From the NCBI RefSeq assembly GCF_026619415.1, contig NZ_JAOVZR010000001.1, positions 3,766,501 to 3,830,500 of the forward strand: 64,000 nucleotides of DNA, read 5' to 3'. Made by a program: the position numbers and the translations under genes. Of this stretch, positions 45,225 through 53,771 are shown piece by piece. Source of the stretch: Hoeflea algicola (GTDB lineage Bacteria; Pseudomonadota; Alphaproteobacteria; Rhizobiales; Rhizobiaceae). The notes beneath the pieces were generated by a model. The model was not told where the DNA came from, ran no database searches, and worked only from the letters and a program-made list of their open reading frames with translations. Within the stretch, counting starts at the first letter, position 1. Each line of letters starts with the position of its first letter.

Positions 45225-45995
45225 CTATTTGATTTGTAATCTATTTAATGCGCTGATCAGGTGAAGCCGGGAGAACTGACGGGCATCGTCTGAGTTTCCG
45301 GAAGCAATCGCATGGAAAATTCTCACATGCTCTTCATTGACAGACTCGGTCATTCCTTCCTGACGCGCAGAGTTGTCACGTGCGATTTTGACCGATTCGA
45401 CGAGCATCGAGGCCAGGAATTCCTGAAACCGCAGCATAGCCTTGTTTTTGGAGATCTGAGCGATCAGGTGATGGAAGTTAACGTCAGCCTCAACGCCGCG
45501 GTCGAAATTGTCCGCAGATGTCAGCAATTTGTCGAGGGTTTTCTCAAGCTGGACGATATCTGATTTTGTATGCCTCTGCGCCGCCAGAGCCGAAGCTTCG
45601 CTTTCGATGCCAATACGCAATTCATAAGCTTCACGGATCGAAGTCTGCTTTTCCGTGTCCACCAGGCTGAGACGGAAAGAGCGCGCGACTTCTCTGGGGT
45701 CGGCGATGAAGATGCCCGCGCCTTGTCGCGCCACGACGAGACCATCGCTTTGCAGTCGTGAAATAGCCTCACGGATGACCGTGCGGCTGACGTTGAAAGT
45801 CTCGGTCAATTCCTTTTCGGTGGGTAGTCGCGAGCCAGGCGCCGTCCTGCCGGTTTCAATGTCCTTGCGCAGGGTGTTCATGATCTGATCTGAAAGCCGA
45901 ACCGGTCGCACAATCGGGCGCGCCCGAACCTTTAGCGGTGTCGAGCGTGGGTCTGATTTGCGTGGCTTAAGACTTTTCCGGGGTTTATCATCCAT
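45225..45995 (-). CDS. GntR-family (FCD) transcriptional regulator
   Basis: 256 residues. Basic N-terminal tail, then the winged HTH (LPTEKELTETFNVSRTVIRE, about residues 55-80) and an FCD ligand-binding domain with the metal/ligand residues expected in EADVNFHHLIA. The first 64 bp overlap the 3' end of the flavoprotein gene on the same strand. The HTH needs residues from about 33 on and no later start codon leaves it intact, so the overlap seems real. Presumably controls the divergent 45.9-58 kb genes. Confidence 0.85.
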   Translation of the reverse strand: MDDKPRKSLKPRKSDPRSTPLKVRARPIVRPVRLSDQIMNTLRKDIETGRTAPGSRLPTEKELTETFNVSRTVIREAISRLQSDGLVVARQGAGIFIADPREVARSFRLSLVDTEKQTSIREAYELRIGIESEASALAAQRHTKSDIVQLEKTLDKLLTSADNFDRGVEADVNFHHLIAQISKNKAMLRFQEFLASMLVESVKIARDNSARQEGMTESVNEEHVRIFHAIASGNSDDARQFSRLHLISALNRLQIK

Positions 45996-47380
45996 GACGG
46001 GTCAATTGCTTTCTTAATTGTTCGCATCAGGTCCAATTCAACGGAGTCATGATAGTCCATAAGCGAACTTACCCTAAGTTGTCCTATACCGTGCTCAGCA
46101 CTGAATGTTCCGCCGGCTTTCATTGCATTTTTTTCGACGCATGACGTGATCGGGTTGCTGCCCGAATACAGATCTGACAGAGACACCCCCTCCGGGGGGA
46201 CAATGTTTACGTGCAGGTTGCCATCGCCGAGGTGGCCAAACACATTGAGTTTGTAGCCGGGAGCGATGCGCATGATCTCGGAGCTGACAGCTTCAATGAA
46301 GCTGGGGATTACCGAGATCGGCACGGCAATATCGTGTTTGAGTGCGCCGCCCGCCGCCTTCTCTGCTTCTGAAATTCCCTCTCTGAGCTTCCACAGGGCT
46401 AGTCTCTGGTTTTCACTCTGCGCGACAACCATGTCGTTTACAACCTTGTCAGCCAGCAGAGTTTCGAGCACCGGCTCCAGCCGGGCAAACAGATCTGCCG
46501 AGCTGTCCAGGGACATTACTTCCAAAAGCACATAGGCCGGATGATTATCGGTAAATGGCAGTGCTGTCTGTGGAATGTGGTCGATCAGCAGTTTCAGGCC
46601 TTCTGCAGTGAAATATTCACACGACGTCAGATCTGCGCCACATAGGTTTTGGATGCGGACAAATGTTTCCAGTGCGAAATCGGGTGCCTTGACGGCTGCA
46701 AGCATGGTCAGGGTCTTCTTGGGGCGGGGAAGAAGCCGGATAGCGGCAGCGGTGATGATCCCCATTGTGCCTTCCGACCCGATGAACAGTTGCTTGATGT
46801 CCATCCCGATATTCTCTTTACGCAGTCGCCGCAATCCGTTCCAGATTCGGCCGTCAGGCAGGACGACTTCCAAGCCAAGCACTTGCTCGCGCATCGAACC
46901 ATAGGACAGCACGTGGATTCCGCCGGCATTCGTGGCGATGGTCCCGCCAATCTGGCATGAGCCCTCAGAGGCCAGGCTGAGGGGGAAGGTGCGATCTATG
47001 GCTGTAGCAGCTTCCTGTGCTGTTTGGAGAATGACGCCACTTTCAAGCTCCACCGTGTTGTTTATTGCGTCGATATTTCGGATTTGGTTCAGTCGGCGGG
47101 TGTTGATGATGACCTGCGGGATACCCTGAACAGGAACGGCACCGGCCACCAAGCCCGTGCGCCCGCCTTGCGGAACAATCGCCAATTTGTGCTTTTGACA
47201 TAGCTTTACCATGTCCGACACTTCTTGGGTGGTGGACGGAAAAAGAACCGCTTCAGCCGGCTGATCGACAAGCTTTCGCCAGTCGATTTCATAAGGGCGC
47301 CGCTCGGTCTCATTGAGCACATATGCGGCCGGCGCAAAAGAGCTTGTGAGAGCCTCTGCAAATTCCTTTGATTTTTTCAT
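45932..47380 (-). CDS. FAD-linked oxidase, D-2-hydroxyacid dehydrogenase/GlcD-like
   Basis: 482 residues of the vanillyl-alcohol-oxidase fold. FAD-binding segments VPQGGRTGLVAGAVP and GTIATNAGGIHVLSYGSMRE are followed by the C-terminal FAD-linked oxidase domain with FGHLGDGNLHVNI and FSAEHGIG, as in D-2-hydroxyglutarate and D-lactate dehydrogenases. It oxidises a D-2-hydroxyacid to a 2-oxoacid. Divergent from the IolD-like gene across 133 bp, so both may answer to the GntR regulator encoded behind it. Confidence 0.9.
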   Translation of the reverse strand: MKKSKEFAEALTSSFAPAAYVLNETERRPYEIDWRKLVDQPAEAVLFPSTTQEVSDMVKLCQKHKLAIVPQGGRTGLVAGAVPVQGIPQVIINTRRLNQIRNIDAINNTVELESGVILQTAQEAATAIDRTFPLSLASEGSCQIGGTIATNAGGIHVLSYGSMREQVLGLEVVLPDGRIWNGLRRLRKENIGMDIKQLFIGSEGTMGIITAAAIRLLPRPKKTLTMLAAVKAPDFALETFVRIQNLCGADLTSCEYFTAEGLKLLIDHIPQTALPFTDNHPAYVLLEVMSLDSSADLFARLEPVLETLLADKVVNDMVVAQSENQRLALWKLREGISEAEKAAGGALKHDIAVPISVIPSFIEAVSSEIMRIAPGYKLNVFGHLGDGNLHVNIVPPEGVSLSDLYSGSNPITSCVEKNAMKAGGTFSAEHGIGQLRVSSLMDYHDSVELDLMRTIKKAIDPSWMINPGKVLSHANQTHARHR

Positions 47381-47513
47381 ATTTCCTATTCACCTGAAAT
47401 AGCACGAGTATTTCGAATTAATTTGTATGATAAGTGATATATGATGAGCTTGACAAGGTGATAAAAGCATAATTATGATTGCCCATCAAAAAATGTTTGG
47501 GGACGGAGAAAAC

Positions 47514-49385
47514 ATGGTTAAGGCGATCCAGTTGACGGTTGGGCAAGCGATTGCTCGCTTCTTATCGGCGCAGTGGACCGAGCGTGATGGTGTGGAGCGT
47601 CCCCTTATTGCTCGAGCCTGCGGCATCTTCGGCCATGGCAACCTTTCGGGTGTCGGGCAGGGCTTCGCAGAGTGCGGTTCTTCAATTCCTTTCCACCAGC
47701 CATTCCACGAGCAAAGCATGCTGCACACGGCGATCGCATATTCGCGTGGTCAGAGGCGGCTTTCGACCTATGTCTGCACGGCGTCGGTTGGTCCCGGGAC
47801 TGCCAACATGTACACCGGCGTCGCCAGCGCCACCGTCCAGCGTGTGCCGGTTCTGGTTCTTGCGTCTGATCATTACGGTGCGCGTCGCCAGGGTGTTGTG
47901 CTGCAGCAGCTGGAATCGCCGCAATATGATCTGTCGGTGGCGGATGGATTGCGTACTGTGTCGGTGTTTTTCGACAAGATTACCCGTCCTGAGCAGTTGG
48001 TTCCTTCTTTGATGGAAGCCATGCGCGTGCTGACCTCTCCGTCGGAGGCTGGCGCTGTAACACTGTCAATTTGCCAGGATGTGCAGTGCGAGGTCGGCCT
48101 CTTCCCCGAGGAGTTTTTCGAAAAGCGGGTGTGGCGTATTGAACGGCGCGTTCCGGAGGCGGCGCAGGTGGGACGGGTTGCTCAGTTGCTCAAGGCCGCC
48201 CGCAAGCCGCTCATCATCAGTGGCGGCGGCGTTTATTACTCCGAGGCGGAGGCGGAGCTGGTCTCCTTCGCCGAACGGTTCGGGATTCCCGTGGTGGAGA
48301 CCGTCGCCGGCCGCAGTACGATGCCGGGCGAGTCGGAGTTCGCTGTCGGTGCTGTCGGGATCGCAGGAAACCTGGCTGCAAACGAACTGGCTACCCAGGC
48401 CGATCTGGTGCTCGCTATTGGCACCCGATTGACTGATGTGGTGACCTGTTCGCAAACCTTGTTCCAGAACAAGGATGTCAAGTTCGCCAGCATCAACATT
48501 ACAGGGCGCGATACGATAAAGCTCGGTGCCGAGCCGATCGTAGCCGATGCACGCGAAGGGCTGGCCGCGTTGTCGGCTGCCGCCGCGGAAGCTGGTGTTG
48601 TGCCGCAGCCGGCATGGCGCGAAGAAATGATCAAAGCCGTACGCGATTGGACAGAGCTTGCGGAGCCGACCCTGGTGGCAAAGCCGGGTGCCTTGATGGC
48701 GCAGGCGCAGGCACTTTCTATCGTCAATCAAGCCGCGAGGCCGAATTCCTACGTGGTAGGTGCGGCGGGAAGCTTGCCTGGTGACATTGCCAAGCTCTGG
48801 GATACCCGGGATGGCAAAAAGGTGCATCTGGAGTTCGGTTTCTCCTGCATGACCTACGAAATTCCCGCCGGCATAGGCCTTGTTCAGGCCGGGCAGGAAA
48901 ACGTCTACGTGATGATCGGCGACGGCACCTACCTGATGAATCCGAACGATCTGCTGGTAGCGGCGCGCGAGCGTCTCAAGCTGACGGTCTGCGTCTTCGT
49001 CAATCATGGCTACCAGATCATTCGCGACCTGCAGGTGCTCACTACAGGCTCCAGCTTCTCCACCGAGTTCCGCGGGCGAGACAATGCGGGGCAACTCAAC
49101 GGAGCCTATCTCGATATCGATATCGCCAAGAATGCCGAGAGCCTGGGTGCCCGCGTTCACAGGGCGGCGACGCCGGAAGAGCTCAAGGAGGCGCTTGCCG
49201 CCGCGGATGCGGATCCGGGCCTCAACGTGGTCGTCATCGAGGTTGATCCCCACAAGATGTCGGTCGGCACCAAGCACAGTTTCTGGGATATCGCGCCGCC
49301 GGAGATGTCTGCGGACCCGGCCGCGCAAGAGATACGACGCAATTACGAGAAGCGGCGCGACGAGCTTCAACGCCATCATCTCTAA
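47514..49385 (+). CDS. ThDP-dependent IolD-like hydrolase
   Basis: 623 residues in the acetolactate-synthase-like three-domain plan. CGIFGHGNLSGVGQGF near the N-terminus is the hallmark of IolD, and the ThDP-binding motif is GDGTYLMNPNDLL...VFVNHGYQIIRDLQ. IolD cleaves the C-C bond of trihydroxycyclohexane-1,2-dione to 5-deoxyglucuronate in inositol breakdown. The other iol genes are absent around it and an aminotransferase follows, so a related cyclic dione may be the substrate. ATG 47514 is preferred to 47475: GGACGGAG precedes it and homology starts there. Confidence 0.9.
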   Translation: MVKAIQLTVGQAIARFLSAQWTERDGVERPLIARACGIFGHGNLSGVGQGFAECGSSIPFHQPFHEQSMLHTAIAYSRGQRRLSTYVCTASVGPGTANMYTGVASATVQRVPVLVLASDHYGARRQGVVLQQLESPQYDLSVADGLRTVSVFFDKITRPEQLVPSLMEAMRVLTSPSEAGAVTLSICQDVQCEVGLFPEEFFEKRVWRIERRVPEAAQVGRVAQLLKAARKPLIISGGGVYYSEAEAELVSFAERFGIPVVETVAGRSTMPGESEFAVGAVGIAGNLAANELATQADLVLAIGTRLTDVVTCSQTLFQNKDVKFASINITGRDTIKLGAEPIVADAREGLAALSAAAAEAGVVPQPAWREEMIKAVRDWTELAEPTLVAKPGALMAQAQALSIVNQAARPNSYVVGAAGSLPGDIAKLWDTRDGKKVHLEFGFSCMTYEIPAGIGLVQAGQENVYVMIGDGTYLMNPNDLLVAARERLKLTVCVFVNHGYQIIRDLQVLTTGSSFSTEFRGRDNAGQLNGAYLDIDIAKNAESLGARVHRAATPEELKEALAAADADPGLNVVVIEVDPHKMSVGTKHSFWDIAPPEMSADPAAQEIRRNYEKRRDELQRHHL

Positions 49386-49429
49386 CTCCGACGCAATATA
49401 GCCAGCCGATCAATGGAACAGGAATAGCC

Positions 49430-50770
49430 ATGTCTCAGCTCACCGAAAGCCCGATTACTCACTCGCCAACCATATCGTCCGTGATTAAGCCCATGGGGCA
49501 CTATGACCTGCGGATTGTACGTGGCGAGGGCGTCCGTTTTTGGGACGAAGACGGGACTGAATATCTCGATGCTGTGTCAGGCGAGTGGGTGGTGAACCTG
49601 GGTTACCGGCACCCCAGAGTCATCGAGGCGATCAAGGCGCAGCTTGACGAGATCGAATATGTGACACCGGTTTTTGAGAACCAGAAGCGTACGGAACTGG
49701 CCGAGAAGGTTCTGTCACATGCGCCCGATAACATGCGTAGTGTGCTTTTCGCCCTCAGTGGCGCTGATGCAGTCGAAGGTGCAATGCATCTGGCTATGCG
49801 GGCAACGGGCGGCACCGAGTTCGTGTCGCTTTATGGCGCCTTTCATGGCACCACTTTCAGCACGCTGGCGCTGAGCTATTCCTATCCAAAAATGCTGGAA
49901 GGTTCGAAGGAGGGGCTGGACCGTTATCTCACGCGTCAGACCCGTGTTCCCAACTACAATTGCTACCGCTGTCCTTTCGGCTTGAAACGCGAGTCCTGTG
50001 ACTTGATGTGCGCACGCTTTATGGAGACCGCCATTAAGCATCAGCCTGATGCAAAGGTGGCCGGCGTCATCATCGAACTGTTTCAATCGAACGGGGGCAT
50101 GGTCCCCATGCCGGAGGGCTATATCGAAGCTGTGCGGGATATCTGCACCCGGCATGGCGTTGCGCTCATTGTCGATGAAGTGCAGACCGCATTCTGCCGC
50201 TGTGGCGACATGTTTGCCTCCAAGGAACTCGGCATCGAGCCTGATCTGATCGTCATGGGCAAGGCATTCGGAGCGGGCTTTCCGCTGTCGGGCGTTGTTG
50301 CCGCTGAAGGCTTTACCTCGCTGCGGGGCTGGGAGGCCGGCTTTACGCTGATGTCGACGCCTGCTGTTTGCGCAGGCAGCATTGCGATGATGGAGGTCAT
50401 GGAGGAGGAAAATCTCGCCAACAACACCCGCGAGATCGGCGCCCACTTCATGACCCGGCTCAATGAAATGAAGGATCGCTACAGCATTATCGGGGATGTT
50501 CGCGGCCTTGGCCTGATGATCGGCGTCGAACTGGTCCTGGACCGCGAAACGAAGGAGTCGGCGGATGAATTGACCGGTTTCGTCTGGAAACACGCTATCG
50601 ACAATGAGCGTTTGCTGATCGGCAAGAGCGGACCGGTGTTCGGAGATTTCGGCAACGTTCTCAAGTTGAAGCCTGCGGTCAATACCACTCGGGCCGAAGC
50701 GGACGAAATGCTTGACCGCTTCGAACGAAGCATCGCTGCCGCGCAGGCCCGTCTGGAGGCCGCACACTGA
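49430..50770 (+). CDS. Class III PLP-dependent aminotransferase
   Basis: 446 residues. PLP contacts include Asp in LIVDEVQTAF and Lys in IVMGKAFGAGFPLSG. A cysteine-rich insert (NYNCYRCPFGLKRESC) occurs in some GABA-type aminotransferases. Unlike the enzyme at 3648 it lacks the MGKPMGNG signature of phospho-lyases, so true transamination is expected. Beside an IolD-like enzyme and Gfo/Idh/MocA dehydrogenase it could remove the amino group of an inosamine. Overlaps the next gene by 1 bp. Confidence 0.9.
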   Translation: MSQLTESPITHSPTISSVIKPMGHYDLRIVRGEGVRFWDEDGTEYLDAVSGEWVVNLGYRHPRVIEAIKAQLDEIEYVTPVFENQKRTELAEKVLSHAPDNMRSVLFALSGADAVEGAMHLAMRATGGTEFVSLYGAFHGTTFSTLALSYSYPKMLEGSKEGLDRYLTRQTRVPNYNCYRCPFGLKRESCDLMCARFMETAIKHQPDAKVAGVIIELFQSNGGMVPMPEGYIEAVRDICTRHGVALIVDEVQTAFCRCGDMFASKELGIEPDLIVMGKAFGAGFPLSGVVAAEGFTSLRGWEAGFTLMSTPAVCAGSIAMMEVMEEENLANNTREIGAHFMTRLNEMKDRYSIIGDVRGLGLMIGVELVLDRETKESADELTGFVWKHAIDNERLLIGKSGPVFGDFGNVLKLKPAVNTTRAEADEMLDRFERSIAAAQARLEAAH

Positions 50771-51675
50771 TGGCGGGACCGGCAGAAGAGTTCAAGCGTT
50801 GGGGCTTCCTTGCTTGTGTCGACTATGAAAACTGGCCGGCCGACAAGGTTGCCGCCACACTTGCATCGCAGGGATACAACGCCGTCGAGTGGTCGCTGGC
50901 TCATTTCGATCCTCGGCGAATGTCCGCCGCCGAGCTTGCCGGGGTCATAACGATGAGCCGGGACAAGGGGCTGGAGGTTTCTGCTGTCACCGTGCAACAG
51001 GATCTCGTTTGCCTTGATGCGGAGGTGCTTGATGAGCGTATCGCGCTGAGCATTGATGCGGCTGCGGCCGCGGTCCAGTCCGGTGTCAAAGTCGTCAATG
51101 TTCTCACCGGCCCCAATCGCTGGGAAGACGGTCATGTCGATGTTGGCGCGAAACTTGCTGAGGGCAAGGCCTGGGGCATTATGCTTGATGCCTATGAGCG
51201 TATGTTGGACGGGTTTGCCGAAGTCGGCGCCGAGGCCGCACTGGAGCCTTGCTGGGGTGGTTTGGCCCATGATTTTCACAGCACCGGCGTTCTGCTGCGA
51301 CGGTTCGGAACGCATCCGGCTTTCGCCATCAACTTCGATCCGAGCCATTTCGCGCTGGTCCGTGACGACATCAACTGGGTGATCCGCGAACTGGCCCCCT
51401 ACATTCGCCATGTGCACATCAAGGATGTGGCCGGAACACCGGGGCATGAAGGCCGCGAATTCATATTCCCGCTGATTGGCGAGGGTCGGGTCAACTGGAG
51501 CGAGATGTTCAATGCACTCGATGCAGTTGGGTACCGCGGGTTTATGTCGGTCGAGTTCGAAGCCTATCGCTACTACAGCGCGATCCTGAAGAACGATCCC
51601 GGAAAAGCATCTGAAATCAGCATGCAGCAACTGCGTGCGCTCGAAGCATACATGCCGGAGGGTTTGCTCAAATGA
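50770..51675 (+). CDS. Xylose-isomerase-like TIM-barrel protein (sugar isomerase/epimerase)
   Basis: 301 residues of the AP_endonuc_2/IolE/MocC fold. Likely metal ligands are Glu in ALEPCWGG, Asp-His in NFDPSHFA, His in HVHIKDVAG and Glu in SVEFEAYR. Family members act as ketose epimerases, inosose dehydratases (IolE) or inosose isomerases (IolI). No signal peptide. Both ends overlap the neighbours by a few bases, so it is translated as part of the operon. Confidence 0.85.
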   Translation: MAGPAEEFKRWGFLACVDYENWPADKVAATLASQGYNAVEWSLAHFDPRRMSAAELAGVITMSRDKGLEVSAVTVQQDLVCLDAEVLDERIALSIDAAAAAVQSGVKVVNVLTGPNRWEDGHVDVGAKLAEGKAWGIMLDAYERMLDGFAEVGAEAALEPCWGGLAHDFHSTGVLLRRFGTHPAFAINFDPSHFALVRDDINWVIRELAPYIRHVHIKDVAGTPGHEGREFIFPLIGEGRVNWSEMFNALDAVGYRGFMSVEFEAYRYYSAILKNDPGKASEISMQQLRALEAYMPEGLLK

Positions 51676-52682
51676 CCACGGAATTGAAGGTTGGCGTGAT
51701 TGGTCTCGGTGAGGTCGGGGCCCATCAGGCGAGGGGTGTGCAAACGGCGGCGGGTGCACGGTTGTTCGCGGTTGCGGATTTCAATCCAAAACTCGTCGAC
51801 GCATTCGTTCAGGACACCGGCGCTCGCGGATATGGCAATGCCGAAGAGCTGATCGCCGATGAGCAGGTCGAGGCGGTGGTGATCTGTGTGCCACACAAAT
51901 TCCATGCCGAATTGTGCAAAACTGCTCTGAAAGCGGGAAAGCACGTCTTTGTCGAAAAGCCGGTGACTGTGACAAGCCAGGAATGCGATGCGCTGATTGC
52001 ACTCGCCGACCAGTCCGGAAAGGTGTTTGGCGCCAGCCACAACCAGCTTTTCTACCCGCCTCATCGGTGGTTGCGTGAGGAAATTGCGGAGGGACGGATC
52101 GCGCGCCCGAGCATCCTTAGACTGCGCCTTGCAATCGGTGGCAAGCTGGGTGGCTGGCGTGCCGATCCAGATCTTACCGGCGGCGGCCTCCTGTTCGATG
52201 CCGGGTTTCACCGCTTCTATGTCGCACGCTCCATCATGGGAGAAGTCAAGGCTGTCTACGCCTCGCTTGATACCGATGACCCGCGGGGCGTTGGCGAGGA
52301 TTCGGGGATTGTCGTTTTGGAATTCGAAGAAGGCGGGCGTGCCGTCATTGAAGCTGGCTACCATGCGCCAGCGGGCATTTTCGATGATCAGATCGAAGCC
52401 GTGACACCGGATGCGCTGGTCCGCATTCCTGGCATTGAAGCGCATTTCGAGAAATTCAGCGACGAGCCGCATTTGCTCATACGCAATGGCGGCGAGTGGA
52501 TGGGGCAGGAACTGGAGTCAGCCGAATGGCCTGACACGATCGCGCTTTCCGTCGCCAACTTCATCGATGCCGTCAATGGTAAAGCCCGGCTTGCCGTTGA
52601 CGGACGCGAGGCCAGGCGGATCGTCGAGATCGTCGAGGCCGCCTACCGCTCGGCGATGGAAGGTCGTCGGGTCGAAGTCTGA
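51672..52682 (+). CDS. Gfo/Idh/MocA-family NAD(P) dehydrogenase
   Basis: 336 residues. Rossmann motif VGVIGLGEVGAHQARG at the N-terminus and the family EKP motif in VFVEKPVTVTS; the C-terminal beta-sheet domain contains GGGLLFDAGFHRFYVAR with the catalytic-region His. The family includes inositol 2-dehydrogenase and MocA of rhizopine catabolism, which oxidise a cyclitol or sugar hydroxyl. ATGA-type overlap with the TIM-barrel gene. Confidence 0.9.
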   Translation: MTTELKVGVIGLGEVGAHQARGVQTAAGARLFAVADFNPKLVDAFVQDTGARGYGNAEELIADEQVEAVVICVPHKFHAELCKTALKAGKHVFVEKPVTVTSQECDALIALADQSGKVFGASHNQLFYPPHRWLREEIAEGRIARPSILRLRLAIGGKLGGWRADPDLTGGGLLFDAGFHRFYVARSIMGEVKAVYASLDTDDPRGVGEDSGIVVLEFEEGGRAVIEAGYHAPAGIFDDQIEAVTPDALVRIPGIEAHFEKFSDEPHLLIRNGGEWMGQELESAEWPDTIALSVANFIDAVNGKARLAVDGREARRIVEIVEAAYRSAMEGRRVEV

Positions 52683-52714
52683 ATCACACAACAATCGGAA
52701 AAGGGGAATGTAAG

Positions 52715-53749
52715 ATGAGAATACTCAAGTTAGCCATCGCCGCCACAGTTGGGGTTATGACAGCATTTGCAGCCCAGGCACAGGACAAGCCGAAGATCGG
52801 CATGCCGATGACCACGCTCAATGACGCGTTCTGGGTGGACTATGTGAACTTCGCCAAAAGCGCAGCCGAAGCCTATGGCTATGAGCTTGTGGTCACCGAC
52901 GCCCAGTCGCGTGAGGACAAGCAGCTTTCCGACATCGAGACGCTGGTCAATGCCGGAGTAAAGGGGATGATTCTTACACCTCTGAGCGAGCCGCTTGGTA
53001 TTCAGGCCATTGAGCTGCTTGACAGGGCTGGCGTTCCGGTCGTCGTCACCGATACCTTTCCGGGCGTCGAAGTCGGCTACAAGCCCAACTACCTCGCCTT
53101 CATCAAGCTTGATGACGAAACTGCGGGTTACAATGTCGCCAAACATCTGATCGAGAAGGATGGGGTCAAAAATCTTGTCGGCATCGGCGGTGTCCCCGGC
53201 ATCTCCACTTCGGAAGCCCGTAACGACGGCATGAAAAAGGCTGCTGCCGAACATTCCGAAGTGACCGTGCTTGACGTGCAGTACACTGACTGGACGCTTG
53301 CCAAGGGCCAGTCGGTGATGGAAGATTTTCTCACCCGCTTTGACAATATTGACGGCGTCTGGGGGGCTGGTTCCGACCCGCTTCTCGGCGCGATTGTCTC
53401 CATCGAGAATGCCGGCCGTTCCGGTATCAAGCTGGCCGGTATCGATATCACGGAAGCGGCGATTGACTCGCTGGAAGAAGACAAGCTTTCGATGCTTGCC
53501 GGCGGTCACTGGGTAATGGGCGGATACGGCGTCACCATCATCCACGACTATCTCAACGGGCATGAAACCGATCAGCCGGTCTATGAGATGAGCCTCTATT
53601 ACCTGACCAAGGATGGCATCGACGATTACCGGTCAGCCATTATCGATCCGCTGGCTGAAGGCAAGTCGCTGGTCGACTGGAAGGCAATCAGCAAGACCAG
53701 CGATTCGTCGGTCAACCATGCAGACGTGTTCCAAGTCATCGCACCGTAA
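52715..53749 (+). CDS. Ribose/inositol-type ABC transporter substrate-binding protein
   Basis: 344 residues, Peripla_BP_4 family. Signal peptide cleaves near AAQAQD. Mature start KIGMPMTTLNDAFWVDYV and VTDAQSREDKQLSDIETLV are typical of RbsB/IbpA/MocB-like sugar and cyclitol binders. ATG 52715 has AAAAGGGGAATG upstream. Precedes its ATPase gene by 22 bp. Confidence 0.9.
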   Translation: MRILKLAIAATVGVMTAFAAQAQDKPKIGMPMTTLNDAFWVDYVNFAKSAAEAYGYELVVTDAQSREDKQLSDIETLVNAGVKGMILTPLSEPLGIQAIELLDRAGVPVVVTDTFPGVEVGYKPNYLAFIKLDDETAGYNVAKHLIEKDGVKNLVGIGGVPGISTSEARNDGMKKAAAEHSEVTVLDVQYTDWTLAKGQSVMEDFLTRFDNIDGVWGAGSDPLLGAIVSIENAGRSGIKLAGIDITEAAIDSLEEDKLSMLAGGHWVMGGYGVTIIHDYLNGHETDQPVYEMSLYYLTKDGIDDYRSAIIDPLAEGKSLVDWKAISKTSDSSVNHADVFQVIAP

Positions 53750-53771
53750 CAACACTGGAAACTCCCAGATA

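Noticed and set aside
45932..47380. Flavoprotein as the missing D-hydroxyproline dehydrogenase
   Set aside because: Its fold and motifs are those of D-2-hydroxyacid dehydrogenases and it is on the other strand beyond a terminator, so assignment to the neighbouring operon is more likely.
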